The notes: generated from the letters alone by a model not told the origin. A stretch of 5,523 nucleotides of DNA from an uncultured Ruminococcus sp. (GCA_902773245.1 CACYDY010000227.1:1-5523), one strand, 5' to 3'. Shown: positions 1-5,417, counted from the first letter of the stretch. Numbers and translations are program-made.

Positions 1-429
1 GAGGTCAGCAGAATGACCCGTAGTACCAAACAGCTTTGTGAGATAATTGAATTCTCTAAAGAGAAGCATATTAAACTGGTGTTGGGTACGTTCGTAGTCG
101 ACTGCACCAAGGAGCTTGACCCAATGACCGAAGGCATGCTGAAAATGATGGGTGTGTTCAGCGAGCTTGAACGGAATATGATCAGTCAGCGTGTCAAGAG
201 CGGTATGTGCAACGCTAAAGCGAAAGGCAAAACGATCGGCAGACCTCGGACGACCGCCGACGATATACCGACGGTGTTCTACAAGCATTATCCGAAATAC
301 AAGAACGGAGAAATCAACAAAGCTGAATTCGCGCGGCTCTGCGACCTGTCTTACCCGACTATATATAAGTATATCGGTATGGTCGAGAGCGGGCACAAAG
401 GAATATCAACAAAAAGTAACAGCCGCTGA
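1..429 (+). CDS. Serine recombinase (resolvase/invertase family), C-terminal part, 5' end outside window
   Basis: The reading frame is open from base 1, so the start and the catalytic serine lie upstream; 142 codons and the stop remain. The sequence begins with EVSRMTRS, the segment that carries the two catalytic arginines of the family (equivalents of R68 and R71 in gamma-delta resolvase, here visible residues 4 and 7). A long E-helix follows (about 40-70, with FSELERNMISQRV at 53-65), then a GRPRT hinge (80-84) that lies in the DNA minor groove in resolvases, and a small C-terminal helix-turn-helix (about 105-125). The size fits a small resolvase or invertase rather than a large serine integrase. 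The gene looks more G+C-rich than the repressor next to it, so it may belong to a different, neighbouring element. The stop codon sits inside the terminator stem. The family call is firm; whether it resolves, inverts or is inactive cannot be told. Confidence 0.92.
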   Translation, partial: EVSRMTRSTKQLCEIIEFSKEKHIKLVLGTFVVDCTKELDPMTEGMLKMMGVFSELERNMISQRVKSGMCNAKAKGKTIGRPRTTADDIPTVFYKHYPKYKNGEINKAEFARLCDLSYPTIYKYIGMVESGHKGISTKSNSR

Positions 430-450
430 ATGGTAAGAAGTTCAGCGGCT
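421..450. terminator. Bidirectional intrinsic terminator between convergent genes
   Basis: A perfect inverted repeat with 10-bp arms (AGCCGCTGAA at 421-430 and TTCAGCGGCT at 441-450) encloses a 10-nt loop. On the plus strand it is followed by ATTCTTAAAATTTG, a loose T-rich run. On the minus strand it is followed by GTTACTTTTTG, a better T tract. It lies between the 3' ends of the serine recombinase (stop at 427-429, within the left arm) and the convergent repressor (stop complement at 455-457). It can therefore end both transcripts. Confidence 0.85.
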
Positions 451-454
451 ATTC

Positions 455-1024
455 TTAAAATTTGTTTTCATATTTCTTTATCAGTTTGATATAAAGATTA
501 AAAAATTCTTCATGTGTTCCATCAAATTCATTTATTGTAGCATCGAGCGATAAATATGCTTTTAGAAAATCTTGTAAAACATATTTTTTATCTAAATAAT
601 GTTCAAATGTGAATGATAACGAAACATCGGGTTTCTTTTTACTTATCTTGATTTTCGGTTCAAATTTTTCAATAATTGCTAAAAAAGCAGCAGTTATCTG
701 ATAACTTGACCAAGGCGTTACAGATAAAGAGTCTCCGTCTCCGCATAACCAATCAAGTGATACGCCTAAACAATCTGCGATAATCTTTGCGTTATAAATT
801 GATGGAGATTTTTCTCCTTTTGAATACGAACCTAATAATCCAGATGATAATCCCGTTTGTTGTGCAATTTTATAAATCGTTTTATTTCTATCTTTACAAG
901 CATAATTTAATCTATTTGCAAAGCATTCTCTTAATTCTTTCTGTTTTTCAAATTTTTCATCTGAAACTTTTATTTCATGTTTAGCTTTCTCGTCATCAAT
1001 TTGCTTCTTTTTTTCATAATCCAT
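455..1024 (-). CDS. XRE-family (Cro/CI-like) transcriptional repressor of the element
   Basis: A 189-residue protein with a lysine- and glutamate-rich N-terminal helix (about 1-32, coiled-coil-like) ahead of a classic HTH_XRE domain (about 35-94). The domain shows IYKIAQQTGLSSGLLGSYSKG followed in close succession by EKSP, then the stabilising IADCLGVSLDWL. The C-terminal half (about 105-189) is not a recognisable LexA/S24 peptidase: no Ser-Lys dyad signature is seen. Induction by RecA-stimulated self-cleavage is therefore unlikely; a partner antirepressor or a ligand is more plausible (inference). ATG at 1024 is supported by AAGGAG (1039-1034) with 9-nt spacing. The gene is divergent from the primase operon. 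Its promoter spacer holds a perfect operator-like palindrome, which suggests autoregulation. It is AT-rich compared with the recombinase to its left. An alternative reading is a plasmid-type regulator; the repressor role rests on the domain and the layout. Confidence 0.85.
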   Translation of the reverse strand: MDYEKKKQIDDEKAKHEIKVSDEKFEKQKELRECFANRLNYACKDRNKTIYKIAQQTGLSSGLLGSYSKGEKSPSIYNAKIIADCLGVSLDWLCGDGDSLSVTPWSSYQITAAFLAIIEKFEPKIKISKKKPDVSLSFTFEHYLDKKYVLQDFLKAYLSLDATINEFDGTHEEFFNLYIKLIKKYENKF

Positions 1025-1066
1025 TTGTTCTTACTCCTTATTATTTAATAATTCTAGTCTGCAATT

Positions 1067-1095
1067 ATTATATCACTCAATTGAGTAAATGTAAA
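1067..1095 (-). promoter_or_regulatory. Repressor promoter (sigma-A type)
   Basis: Read on the minus strand, the -35 box is TTTACA (1095-1090) and the -10 box is a perfect TATAAT (1072-1067), with a 17-nt spacer. Transcription should start near 1060, giving a leader of about 35 nt before the repressor ATG at 1024. The spacer contains the perfect 12-bp palindrome ACTCAATTGAGT (1075-1086), and part of a second inverted pair overlaps the -35. Bound repressor would block polymerase there. Confidence 0.8.
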
Positions 1096-1155
1096 TACTC
1101 AATAAATAAGAATAAATCTTTTTTATAAACTATTTTTTAACAATAGAGTACTCAA
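1075..1155. promoter_or_regulatory. Operator-like cluster of TTGAGTA/TACTCAA half-sites
   Basis: Three related sites lie between the divergent promoters. They are ACTCAATTGAGT (1075-1086, perfect palindrome), ATTGAGTA paired with TACTCAAT (1080-1087 and 1096-1103, 8-bp arms, 8-nt gap), and GAGTACTC (1146-1153, perfect), which extends as TACTCAA to 1155. The first two cover the repressor promoter and the third lies just upstream of the rightward -35. A looser match, CTTGAGGTA (1191-1199), overlaps the rightward -10 and start. The likely ligand is the adjacent HTH repressor (inference from position and symmetry). Confidence 0.65.
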
Positions 1156-1163
1156 CGTTAGTT

Positions 1164-1192
1164 TTGCGGATTAGCCTTATATCATCTATACT
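1164..1192 (+). promoter_or_regulatory. Rightward operon promoter (candidate)
   Basis: A -10 box TATACT (1187-1192) stands 17 nt downstream of TTGCGG (1164-1169), a weak -35 that keeps only the TTG. The predicted start is A1199 or close by, two bases before the first base of the structured leader. Half-sites of the operator type flank it on both sides (1149-1155 and 1191-1199), as expected for a repressed promoter. The weak -35 might mean that it needs an activator. Confidence 0.5.
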
Positions 1193-1198
1193 TGAGGT

Positions 1199-1290
1199 AC
1201 GCTGGAAAACCAAGAGTAACGGGGAGTTCAGACGTTACTCACAAAAATACCGACCGAGTATTCGCAGTACTCAGTCGGTAAGAATCCAGC
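1199..1290 (+). ncRNA. Structured leader: closed three-way junction RNA (or DNA cruciform), unclassified
   Basis: Three nested helices fit together. The closing stem pairs GCTGGA (1201-1206) with TCCAGC (1285-1290). Inside it, hairpin 1 pairs GAGTAACG (1214-1221) with CGTTACTC (1233-1240), perfect, around an 11-nt loop starting GGGAG. Hairpin 2 pairs TACCGACCGAGTA (1248-1260) with TACTCAGTCGGTA (1268-1280), 12 of 13 matched, around a 7-nt loop. The joining strands are A-rich (AAACCAA, ACAAAAA, AGAA). The fold begins at the predicted transcription start and ends about 97 nt before the first gene. I do not recognise it as a known riboswitch, hammerhead or tRNA-like element. It may be a leader regulator, a stand-alone small RNA, or a hairpin-type replication origin used by the downstream primase-helicase. 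The pairing is seen directly; the function is open. Confidence 0.55.
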
Positions 1291-1386
1291 AAGACAGAAC
1301 AACAACCATATGCAGCTATGCCTTTGCTATGTATATTATATAGTATTTGGCTCAAAACTGCAAGATATTTTCTAAGGAGGAAACAC

Positions 1387-1584
1387 TTGAAAAAAAGCTA
1401 TACAACCAAATTACAAAAATTCTTGCTCTCAAATATTGAGCGCACAAAAGAAAACACGCAGACATTAAAACATCAAAATATGCCTGAATGCGATGAAGCT
1501 TTATTATCGAAATGTCAATCAGCCAAAAATATGGTGTCGGCACTTAATTCAGTATGTGAGGAGGGTTTACATGACAATAAATGA
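1387..1584 (+). CDS. Small hypothetical protein, TTG start, translationally coupled to primase
   Basis: A 65-residue product beginning MKKSYTTKLQKF. The TTG at 1387 is chosen because AAGGAGG (1374-1380) lies 6 nt upstream; an in-frame ATG at 1318 has no comparable ribosome binding site and would only add an odd hydrophobic stretch. The protein is mostly polar and probably helical, with three cysteines (near residues 34, 42 and 56) that do not form a recognisable metal motif. There is no signal peptide or membrane segment. Its end overlaps the primase start by 14 nt, and the primase ribosome binding site lies inside this gene, the usual sign of coupled translation. A role as helper of the primase-helicase, or as an early regulator, is suggested only by position. 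I do not recognise a family. Confidence 0.6.
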   Translation: MKKSYTTKLQKFLLSNIERTKENTQTLKHQNMPECDEALLSKCQSAKNMVSALNSVCEEGLHDNK

Positions 1585-3865
1585 AATCTTAGCTCGCTTT
1601 GAGCCCTATAAAAAAGAATCCGAAAACCGTTATTCGGCGCGGTGTCCCGCGCACGACGACAAAAATCCGAGTTTATCTATCTATTTGAACGGAGACTGGG
1701 TATATCCAAAATGCTATGCAGGATGTACTCAAGACGAAATCTTAAAAGCCATCGGGCTTAATAGAAAAGATTTACATATCGGAGAGAAAAAGACGAAAAA
1801 GCAACTGGTAAACACAATATTATATGATTACATTGATGAAAACGGCATATTGCTTTATCGGCGAAAAAGGCTTGAATATGACGACAGAACAAAAAAATTC
1901 TACTATATTCAACCCGACGGCTCTTATGGTATGAAAGGTTTGAAACATACAACTTACAATCTTCCAGAAGTAATAAAATCAAAATTGGTCTACTTTGTCG
2001 AAGGAGAGAAATGTGCCGACATCTTAATTAAACAAGGTTTAGCTGCAACTACGCTTGACGGCGGCGCAAATTCAAAATTTGAAGATGAATGGGTCGAGCT
2101 CTTCAAGGACAAGACCGTAATCATCTTGCCTGACAACGATGAGCCCGGGCGCAAGTACGCGCGGAACATCAAGCAAAAGATACCATGGGCGATCATCAAG
2201 GAACTGCCCGACTTAGAAGAAAAGGAAGATGTTTATGACTGGTTACGCAAAGGTCATTCAATCTCGGAGATAGATTCTCTGCCCGAAGCAGAAGATGAAA
2301 ACGAGAAAGAAAGCGTTTCAGCCGAAAAAAGTACGCCCGCGAAACTAATGTTGGATATTCTTGAACAATTAGGAGTCAAGACCTTTTTGAACGAGAACAA
2401 CACACCGTATGTAGAGTTTCCAATCAAAGATTATACCGAGGTTCATAGAATTGACAGTTCGGATTTCAAGTGTTGGGCGGCGAACATTTATATTAGATTC
2501 ACCGACAAAACAATTAAGAAAGAGGCGATGAACGAGGTTTTGAGTATCATGGAAGCGCAAACGAAATTCGGTGATAACCAAGCACAAACTGTACATATCC
2601 GTGTAGCCGAGTGTGGCGGCGGCTTTTGGTATGATTTATCAAATGCGAATCGTACCGCCGTAAAGATATCAACCGACGGCTGGAGCATTGAAAAACCAGT
2701 ACCTAAGTTTTACAGGTATGCACATCAAAATCCGCAGGTAATACCTGCGGACGGCGGGCGTATCGAAGACATATTTCAATTAATCAATTTGACAAATTAT
2801 CGGACTTTGTTCATTTGTTGGCTGGTCTCCTGCTTTGTCCCAGATATACCACATCCTATGCCGATTATATACGGCGAAAAAGGGGCGGCTAAAAGCACAA
2901 CTTGTATTTTGTTGAAAAAGCTTATCGACCCGTCGGCTCTTGAAACTCTAACTTTGAGTAAAGACGAGCGATCACTGATCGTCAACTTACAAAAGCATTA
3001 CTACTTACCGTTTGATAATGTATCGGTAATCAGTAATGACATCAGCGATACGCTCTGCCGAGCCATAACAGGCGGTGCTATACAACAAAGAAAGCTATAT
3101 ACAAACGATGATGATTGTATATTTACTTTCAAGCGTTGTATAACAATCAACGGTATCAATAACGTAGCGAATAGATCGGATTTACTTGACCGCTCGCTAC
3201 TGTTTGAGTTATCGCGCGTTAGTGAAGAAAACAGAGTCGAAGCGCAGAGAGTATATAACGAGTTCGAGGAAATGCGCCCGAGAATACTGGGAGCAATTTT
3301 CAATCTGTTATCCGCCGCTATGAAGATTTACCCAAATATACATCTGGACAAACTGCCTAGAATGGCGGACTTCTGTCGGTGGGGTTACGCAATCGGTGAA
3401 GCTCTCGGAAACAAGGGTGAAGTGTTTTTGTCTGAATATCATGATAATCAATCAATTCAGAATCAAGAAGCTATCAATGCTGATAGTGTAGCTTATTTAA
3501 TTGTTAACTATATGGAATTCAGAATCGACTGGACGGGTATGATCTCCGAATTATTTGTAGAATTAAAAAGACTCGCAGAAAACTTAGGAATGAATGCCAC
3601 AAGTAAGGTTTTACCGCAGGCGCCGAATCATCTTTCAAGAAGAATTAAGGCAGTCAAAAGCAATCTCGAAGAAGTGGGTATCACATTTGAGATAGAAACC
3701 AAATCAAGAGGCAGCTATATAACATTAAACAATGCTAATTTATCTAAATTAGCACCATACGTCTTAAATCCGCAGGATATTTTAAACAATGATACTGGTG
3801 ATAAAGGCGATACAGGTGATAATGGTGATAATTCTAACATTGATAGTGATATTATCGAATTTTAA
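1571..3865 (+). CDS. Primase-helicase: CHC2 zinc finger, TOPRIM, SF3/D5-like ATPase, winged-helix end
   Basis: A 764-residue replication protein of the phage/plasmid primase-helicase type. It probably makes primers and unwinds DNA at the element's own origin. Domains in order: a CHC2-like zinc finger with C25, H28, C48 and C52 (CPAHDD and CYAGC); TOPRIM at about 138-225 with FVEGEK (E144) and the acidic motif LPDND (D188, D190); an acidic linker (about 235-255); a middle region; and an ATPase with Walker A GEKGAAKST (435-443), Walker B-like YLPFDN (D482), a polar sensor near ITINGIN (524-530) and arginine candidates R535 and R541. A winged-helix-like segment follows (about 650-720). The tail is a GD-rich repeat (740-753) ending DSDIIEF. 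ATG 1571 has GAGGAGG 6 nt upstream and begins just where family similarity starts; a longer reading from 1493 lacks a good site. All key motifs are intact, so it should be active. Codon use turns G+C-rich within the TOPRIM part (about 2091-2215). Confidence 0.93.
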   Translation: MTINEILARFEPYKKESENRYSARCPAHDDKNPSLSIYLNGDWVYPKCYAGCTQDEILKAIGLNRKDLHIGEKKTKKQLVNTILYDYIDENGILLYRRKRLEYDDRTKKFYYIQPDGSYGMKGLKHTTYNLPEVIKSKLVYFVEGEKCADILIKQGLAATTLDGGANSKFEDEWVELFKDKTVIILPDNDEPGRKYARNIKQKIPWAIIKELPDLEEKEDVYDWLRKGHSISEIDSLPEAEDENEKESVSAEKSTPAKLMLDILEQLGVKTFLNENNTPYVEFPIKDYTEVHRIDSSDFKCWAANIYIRFTDKTIKKEAMNEVLSIMEAQTKFGDNQAQTVHIRVAECGGGFWYDLSNANRTAVKISTDGWSIEKPVPKFYRYAHQNPQVIPADGGRIEDIFQLINLTNYRTLFICWLVSCFVPDIPHPMPIIYGEKGAAKSTTCILLKKLIDPSALETLTLSKDERSLIVNLQKHYYLPFDNVSVISNDISDTLCRAITGGAIQQRKLYTNDDDCIFTFKRCITINGINNVANRSDLLDRSLLFELSRVSEENRVEAQRVYNEFEEMRPRILGAIFNLLSAAMKIYPNIHLDKLPRMADFCRWGYAIGEALGNKGEVFLSEYHDNQSIQNQEAINADSVAYLIVNYMEFRIDWTGMISELFVELKRLAENLGMNATSKVLPQAPNHLSRRIKAVKSNLEEVGITFEIETKSRGSYITLNNANLSKLAPYVLNPQDILNNDTGDKGDTGDNGDNSNIDSDIIEF
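2731..2751. repeat. 21-bp palindrome inside the primase gene
   Basis: Arms TCCGCAGGTA (2731-2740) and TACCTGCGGA (2742-2751) are perfect complements around one central A. The half-site CAGGTA also occurs 22 bp upstream (2713-2718), two helical turns away. It lies in the coding stretch for NPQVIPADGG, between the middle region and the ATPase. A protein-binding site, an origin element or chance constrained by codons are all possible. Confidence 0.6.
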
Positions 3866-3884
3866 TACAGGAGGAGTATAAAAT

Positions 3885-4088
3885 ATGAATATGGATAATA
3901 GTATTCCAGTTTATCGAAAAGCAGTATTGTCTGCACAGGAAGCGTCGGACTACACAAACATAGGTATCAACAAAATCAAAGAATTGTTGCGCGCTCCGAA
4001 TTGCCCGTTTGTTCTCTACGTCGGCACAAAAAAGCTTGTGAAGCGAAAAGAGTTTGAGAACTTCATCAGTAATCAGCTAATCATTTAA
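3885..4088 (+). CDS. xis: Excisionase, Tn916 Xis-like
   Basis: A 67-residue winged-helix-type recombination directionality factor. It would bend DNA at the element ends so that the integrase excises rather than integrates. The pattern matches Tn916 Xis from memory: same length, an IP-x-x-x-x-x-L start, EAS-x-Y at about 19-23, IGINKI at 26-31 for the helix-turn-helix, and a basic wing with KKLVKRKEFE (49-58). AGGAGG (3869-3874) precedes ATG 3885 by 10 nt. A second Met at 3891 would be too far from it. The gene follows the primase by 19 nt with no terminator, so it is cotranscribed with it. Being in the repressed operon makes excision depend on derepression. Confidence 0.9.
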   Translation: MNMDNSIPVYRKAVLSAQEASDYTNIGINKIKELLRAPNCPFVLYVGTKKLVKRKEFENFISNQLII

Positions 4089-4121
4089 ATCATAGTTTTT
4101 ATCAGAAATCAAAATTAGGTA

Positions 4122-4150
4122 TTGAGAGAAAAGAGTTTTTGTGATATAAT
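4122..4150 (+). promoter_or_regulatory. Private integrase promoter (sigma-A type)
   Basis: TTGAGA (4122-4127, 5 of 6 to consensus) and a perfect TATAAT (4145-4150) are separated by 17 nt. Transcription should start at about A4156/G4157, giving a leader of about 46 nt. It lies in the 114-nt gap between xis and int, so integrase can be made without xis, as establishment or maintenance of the integrated state would need. Confidence 0.8.
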
Positions 4151-4200
4151 TTTTTAGTTATCATAGCTCTTTTCTCTTTTCCTCACAGGAAGGAGAGAAA
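4125..4200 (+). promoter_or_regulatory. Alternative RNA structures controlling the integrase ribosome binding site
   Basis: Strand 2 (4167-4182, CTCTTTTCTCTTTTCC) has two possible partners. Pairing A: 4167-4177 with the perfect complement AGAGAAAAGAG at 4125-4135 (11 bp, 31-nt loop). Pairing B: 4171-4182 with GGAAGGAGAGAAA at 4188-4200, 12 pairs including one U-G, with a single-base bulge and a 5-nt loop. Pairing B buries the AAGGAG (4190-4195) that serves ATG 4203. The two pairings exclude each other. Strand 1 overlaps the -35 of the int promoter, so it is present only in RNA that reads through from xis. Read-through RNA can thus open the site, whereas RNA from the private promoter can only close it. 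The pairings are seen directly; the switching is inference. Confidence 0.55.
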
Positions 4201-4202
4201 TC

Positions 4203-5417
4203 ATGGGCAAAGATTTAAAAGGCAGAGAGCTTGGCACAGGACTTTCGCAGCGCAAAGACAAGCGATATTCCGCAAGATATGTCAGTAAAAGCGGCAAAAG
4301 AATTGAAAAATATTTTAACAATCTGCCAGAAGCAAGAAACTGGTTAGCAAATTCAAAATATGAAGATAACTACAATAGATTTGGGATAACTTCAACCGTC
4401 ACCGTTGATACTTGGTTTAATTATTGGTATGATAACCTAATTGTGGATTTATCGCCGAATACTCGAAGAAATTACGAAGAACGATACAGGATAAATATTC
4501 AACCGAGCATTGGCAAAATGATTATCTCAGATGTTAAGCCTATGCACTGCAAGCTGATATTAAACAAAATGCTTGAAAACTATGCTGGTTCTACAATCAG
4601 GCAGACGTATATTGCAATGGGCACTATGTTCCGCGCCGCCGTAATGAATGATGTAATAGCCAAACATCCTATGAATGGTGTACGATATACAAAGCCAATT
4701 AAATCTGCGAGCGACCATAGAGTATTATCAGTTGAAGAACAAAAGAGATTTCTTGAAGTCGCAAAATCATCACACAATTACTATCAATACGCATTTATTC
4801 TTGAAACTGGACTAAGAACAGGCGAGCTAATCGGCTTAACGTGGGATTCTATTGATTGGGATAACCGCAAGCTGACAGTAAACAAAACATTGGAATTCAG
4901 ACACAAACAAAAGTTTTGGCGAGCAGGACCACCGAAAACACAAACGAGCTATAGAACAATACCGCTGACAGCGCAGGCTTTTAATATTCTTTTAGAACTA
5001 AAAGAAAAAAGAAAAACGCAAAAGCTGTCAGATGAATTGTCGAAAGTTCTGACATTTACTGACAGACTTTCAGGTCAAACTTCAAAACTTGTATTGAGCG
5101 ATTTGGTGTTCATAAACTATCGGACTGGTATGCCTGCTAAAAACAGCTCATATGATACGCACCTATACAAGCTGTGTGAAGCGGCAGGTATTCTGCCGTT
5201 CTCTATGCACACCTTGCGACACACATATGCAACAAGAGCGATTGAAAGCGGTATGCAGCCAAAAATTTTACAAAAGCTATTAGGTCACGCAAGTATCAAA
5301 ACAACTATGGACACTTATGTTCACGTTACAGACGATTCTATGCAAAATGCAATTAATCAATTCGAAAATAGCCATTCTACATTACAAATTGGCGTAGAAA
5401 ATGGCGTAAATAAATAA
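4203..5417 (+). CDS. int: Tyrosine recombinase integrase (Tn916/phage type)
   Basis: A 404-residue, full-length integrase that cuts and rejoins DNA at the element's attachment sites. There is an N-terminal arm-binding domain (about 1-55, with SQRKDKRYSARY similar in style to Tn916 Int), a SAM-like core-binding domain (about 65-165), and a catalytic domain with all six residues in place: R205 (ETGLRTGEL), K245 (GPPKTQ), H336 and R339 (HTLRHTYAT), H362 (LLGHAS) and the nucleophile Y372 (DTYVHV). ATG 4203 follows AAGGAG (4190-4195) by 7 nt. The gene sits at the right end of the element after xis, the Tn916 order, and stops 45 nt before ychF. Near its 3' end, 5371-5380 can pair with 5394-5405 (10 pairs, two-base bulge). 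It has its own promoter and a masked ribosome binding site. The enzyme looks fully functional. Confidence 0.95.
   Translation: MGKDLKGRELGTGLSQRKDKRYSARYVSKSGKRIEKYFNNLPEARNWLANSKYEDNYNRFGITSTVTVDTWFNYWYDNLIVDLSPNTRRNYEERYRINIQPSIGKMIISDVKPMHCKLILNKMLENYAGSTIRQTYIAMGTMFRAAVMNDVIAKHPMNGVRYTKPIKSASDHRVLSVEEQKRFLEVAKSSHNYYQYAFILETGLRTGELIGLTWDSIDWDNRKLTVNKTLEFRHKQKFWRAGPPKTQTSYRTIPLTAQAFNILLELKEKRKTQKLSDELSKVLTFTDRLSGQTSKLVLSDLVFINYRTGMPAKNSSYDTHLYKLCEAAGILPFSMHTLRHTYATRAIESGMQPKILQKLLGHASIKTTMDTYVHVTDDSMQNAINQFENSHSTLQIGVENGVNK

Noticed and set aside
395..402. ACAAAGGA also occurs at 5442-5449 and could be a left copy of the attachment core.
   Set aside because: Only 8 bp, and the right copy is part of the ychF ribosome binding site; such a match is expected by chance.
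1220..1226. GGGGAGT as part of a yybP-ykoY manganese riboswitch.
   Set aside because: Only this short word matches; the second conserved loop and the helix order are absent.
1201..1290. Hammerhead ribozyme, because of the three-way junction.
   Set aside because: Neither strand has the CUGANGA and GAAA core arranged around the junction.
1318..1386. Longer start (ATG 1318) for the small ORF, adding a hydrophobic N-terminal stretch.
   Set aside because: No ribosome binding site precedes it, while TTG 1387 has AAGGAGG at ideal spacing.
1493..1570. 26-residue N-terminal extension of the primase.
   Set aside because: ATG 1571 has a strong site, and the family-like sequence begins there; the extension lies in another gene.
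2969..2981. CGATCA-C-TGATCG palindrome in the primase gene.
   Set aside because: Six-bp arms in coding sequence are expected by chance in a window of this size.
3471..3486. CTATCA-4-TGATAG hairpin in the primase gene.
   Set aside because: Short and AT-rich, without context or a T run.
4112..4124. AAATTAGGTATTG matches the ychF start (5466-5478) in 12 of 13 bases, suggesting an att-like pair flanking int.
   Set aside because: A one-mismatch 13-mer is not rare when AT-rich DNA is compared over the whole window, and this one overlaps the int -35. A pair flanking only int makes little sense for the element.
4089..4166. ATCATAG direct repeat at 4089-4095 and 4160-4166 as Int arm sites.
   Set aside because: Only two 7-bp copies in AT-rich DNA; no further copies at the right end.
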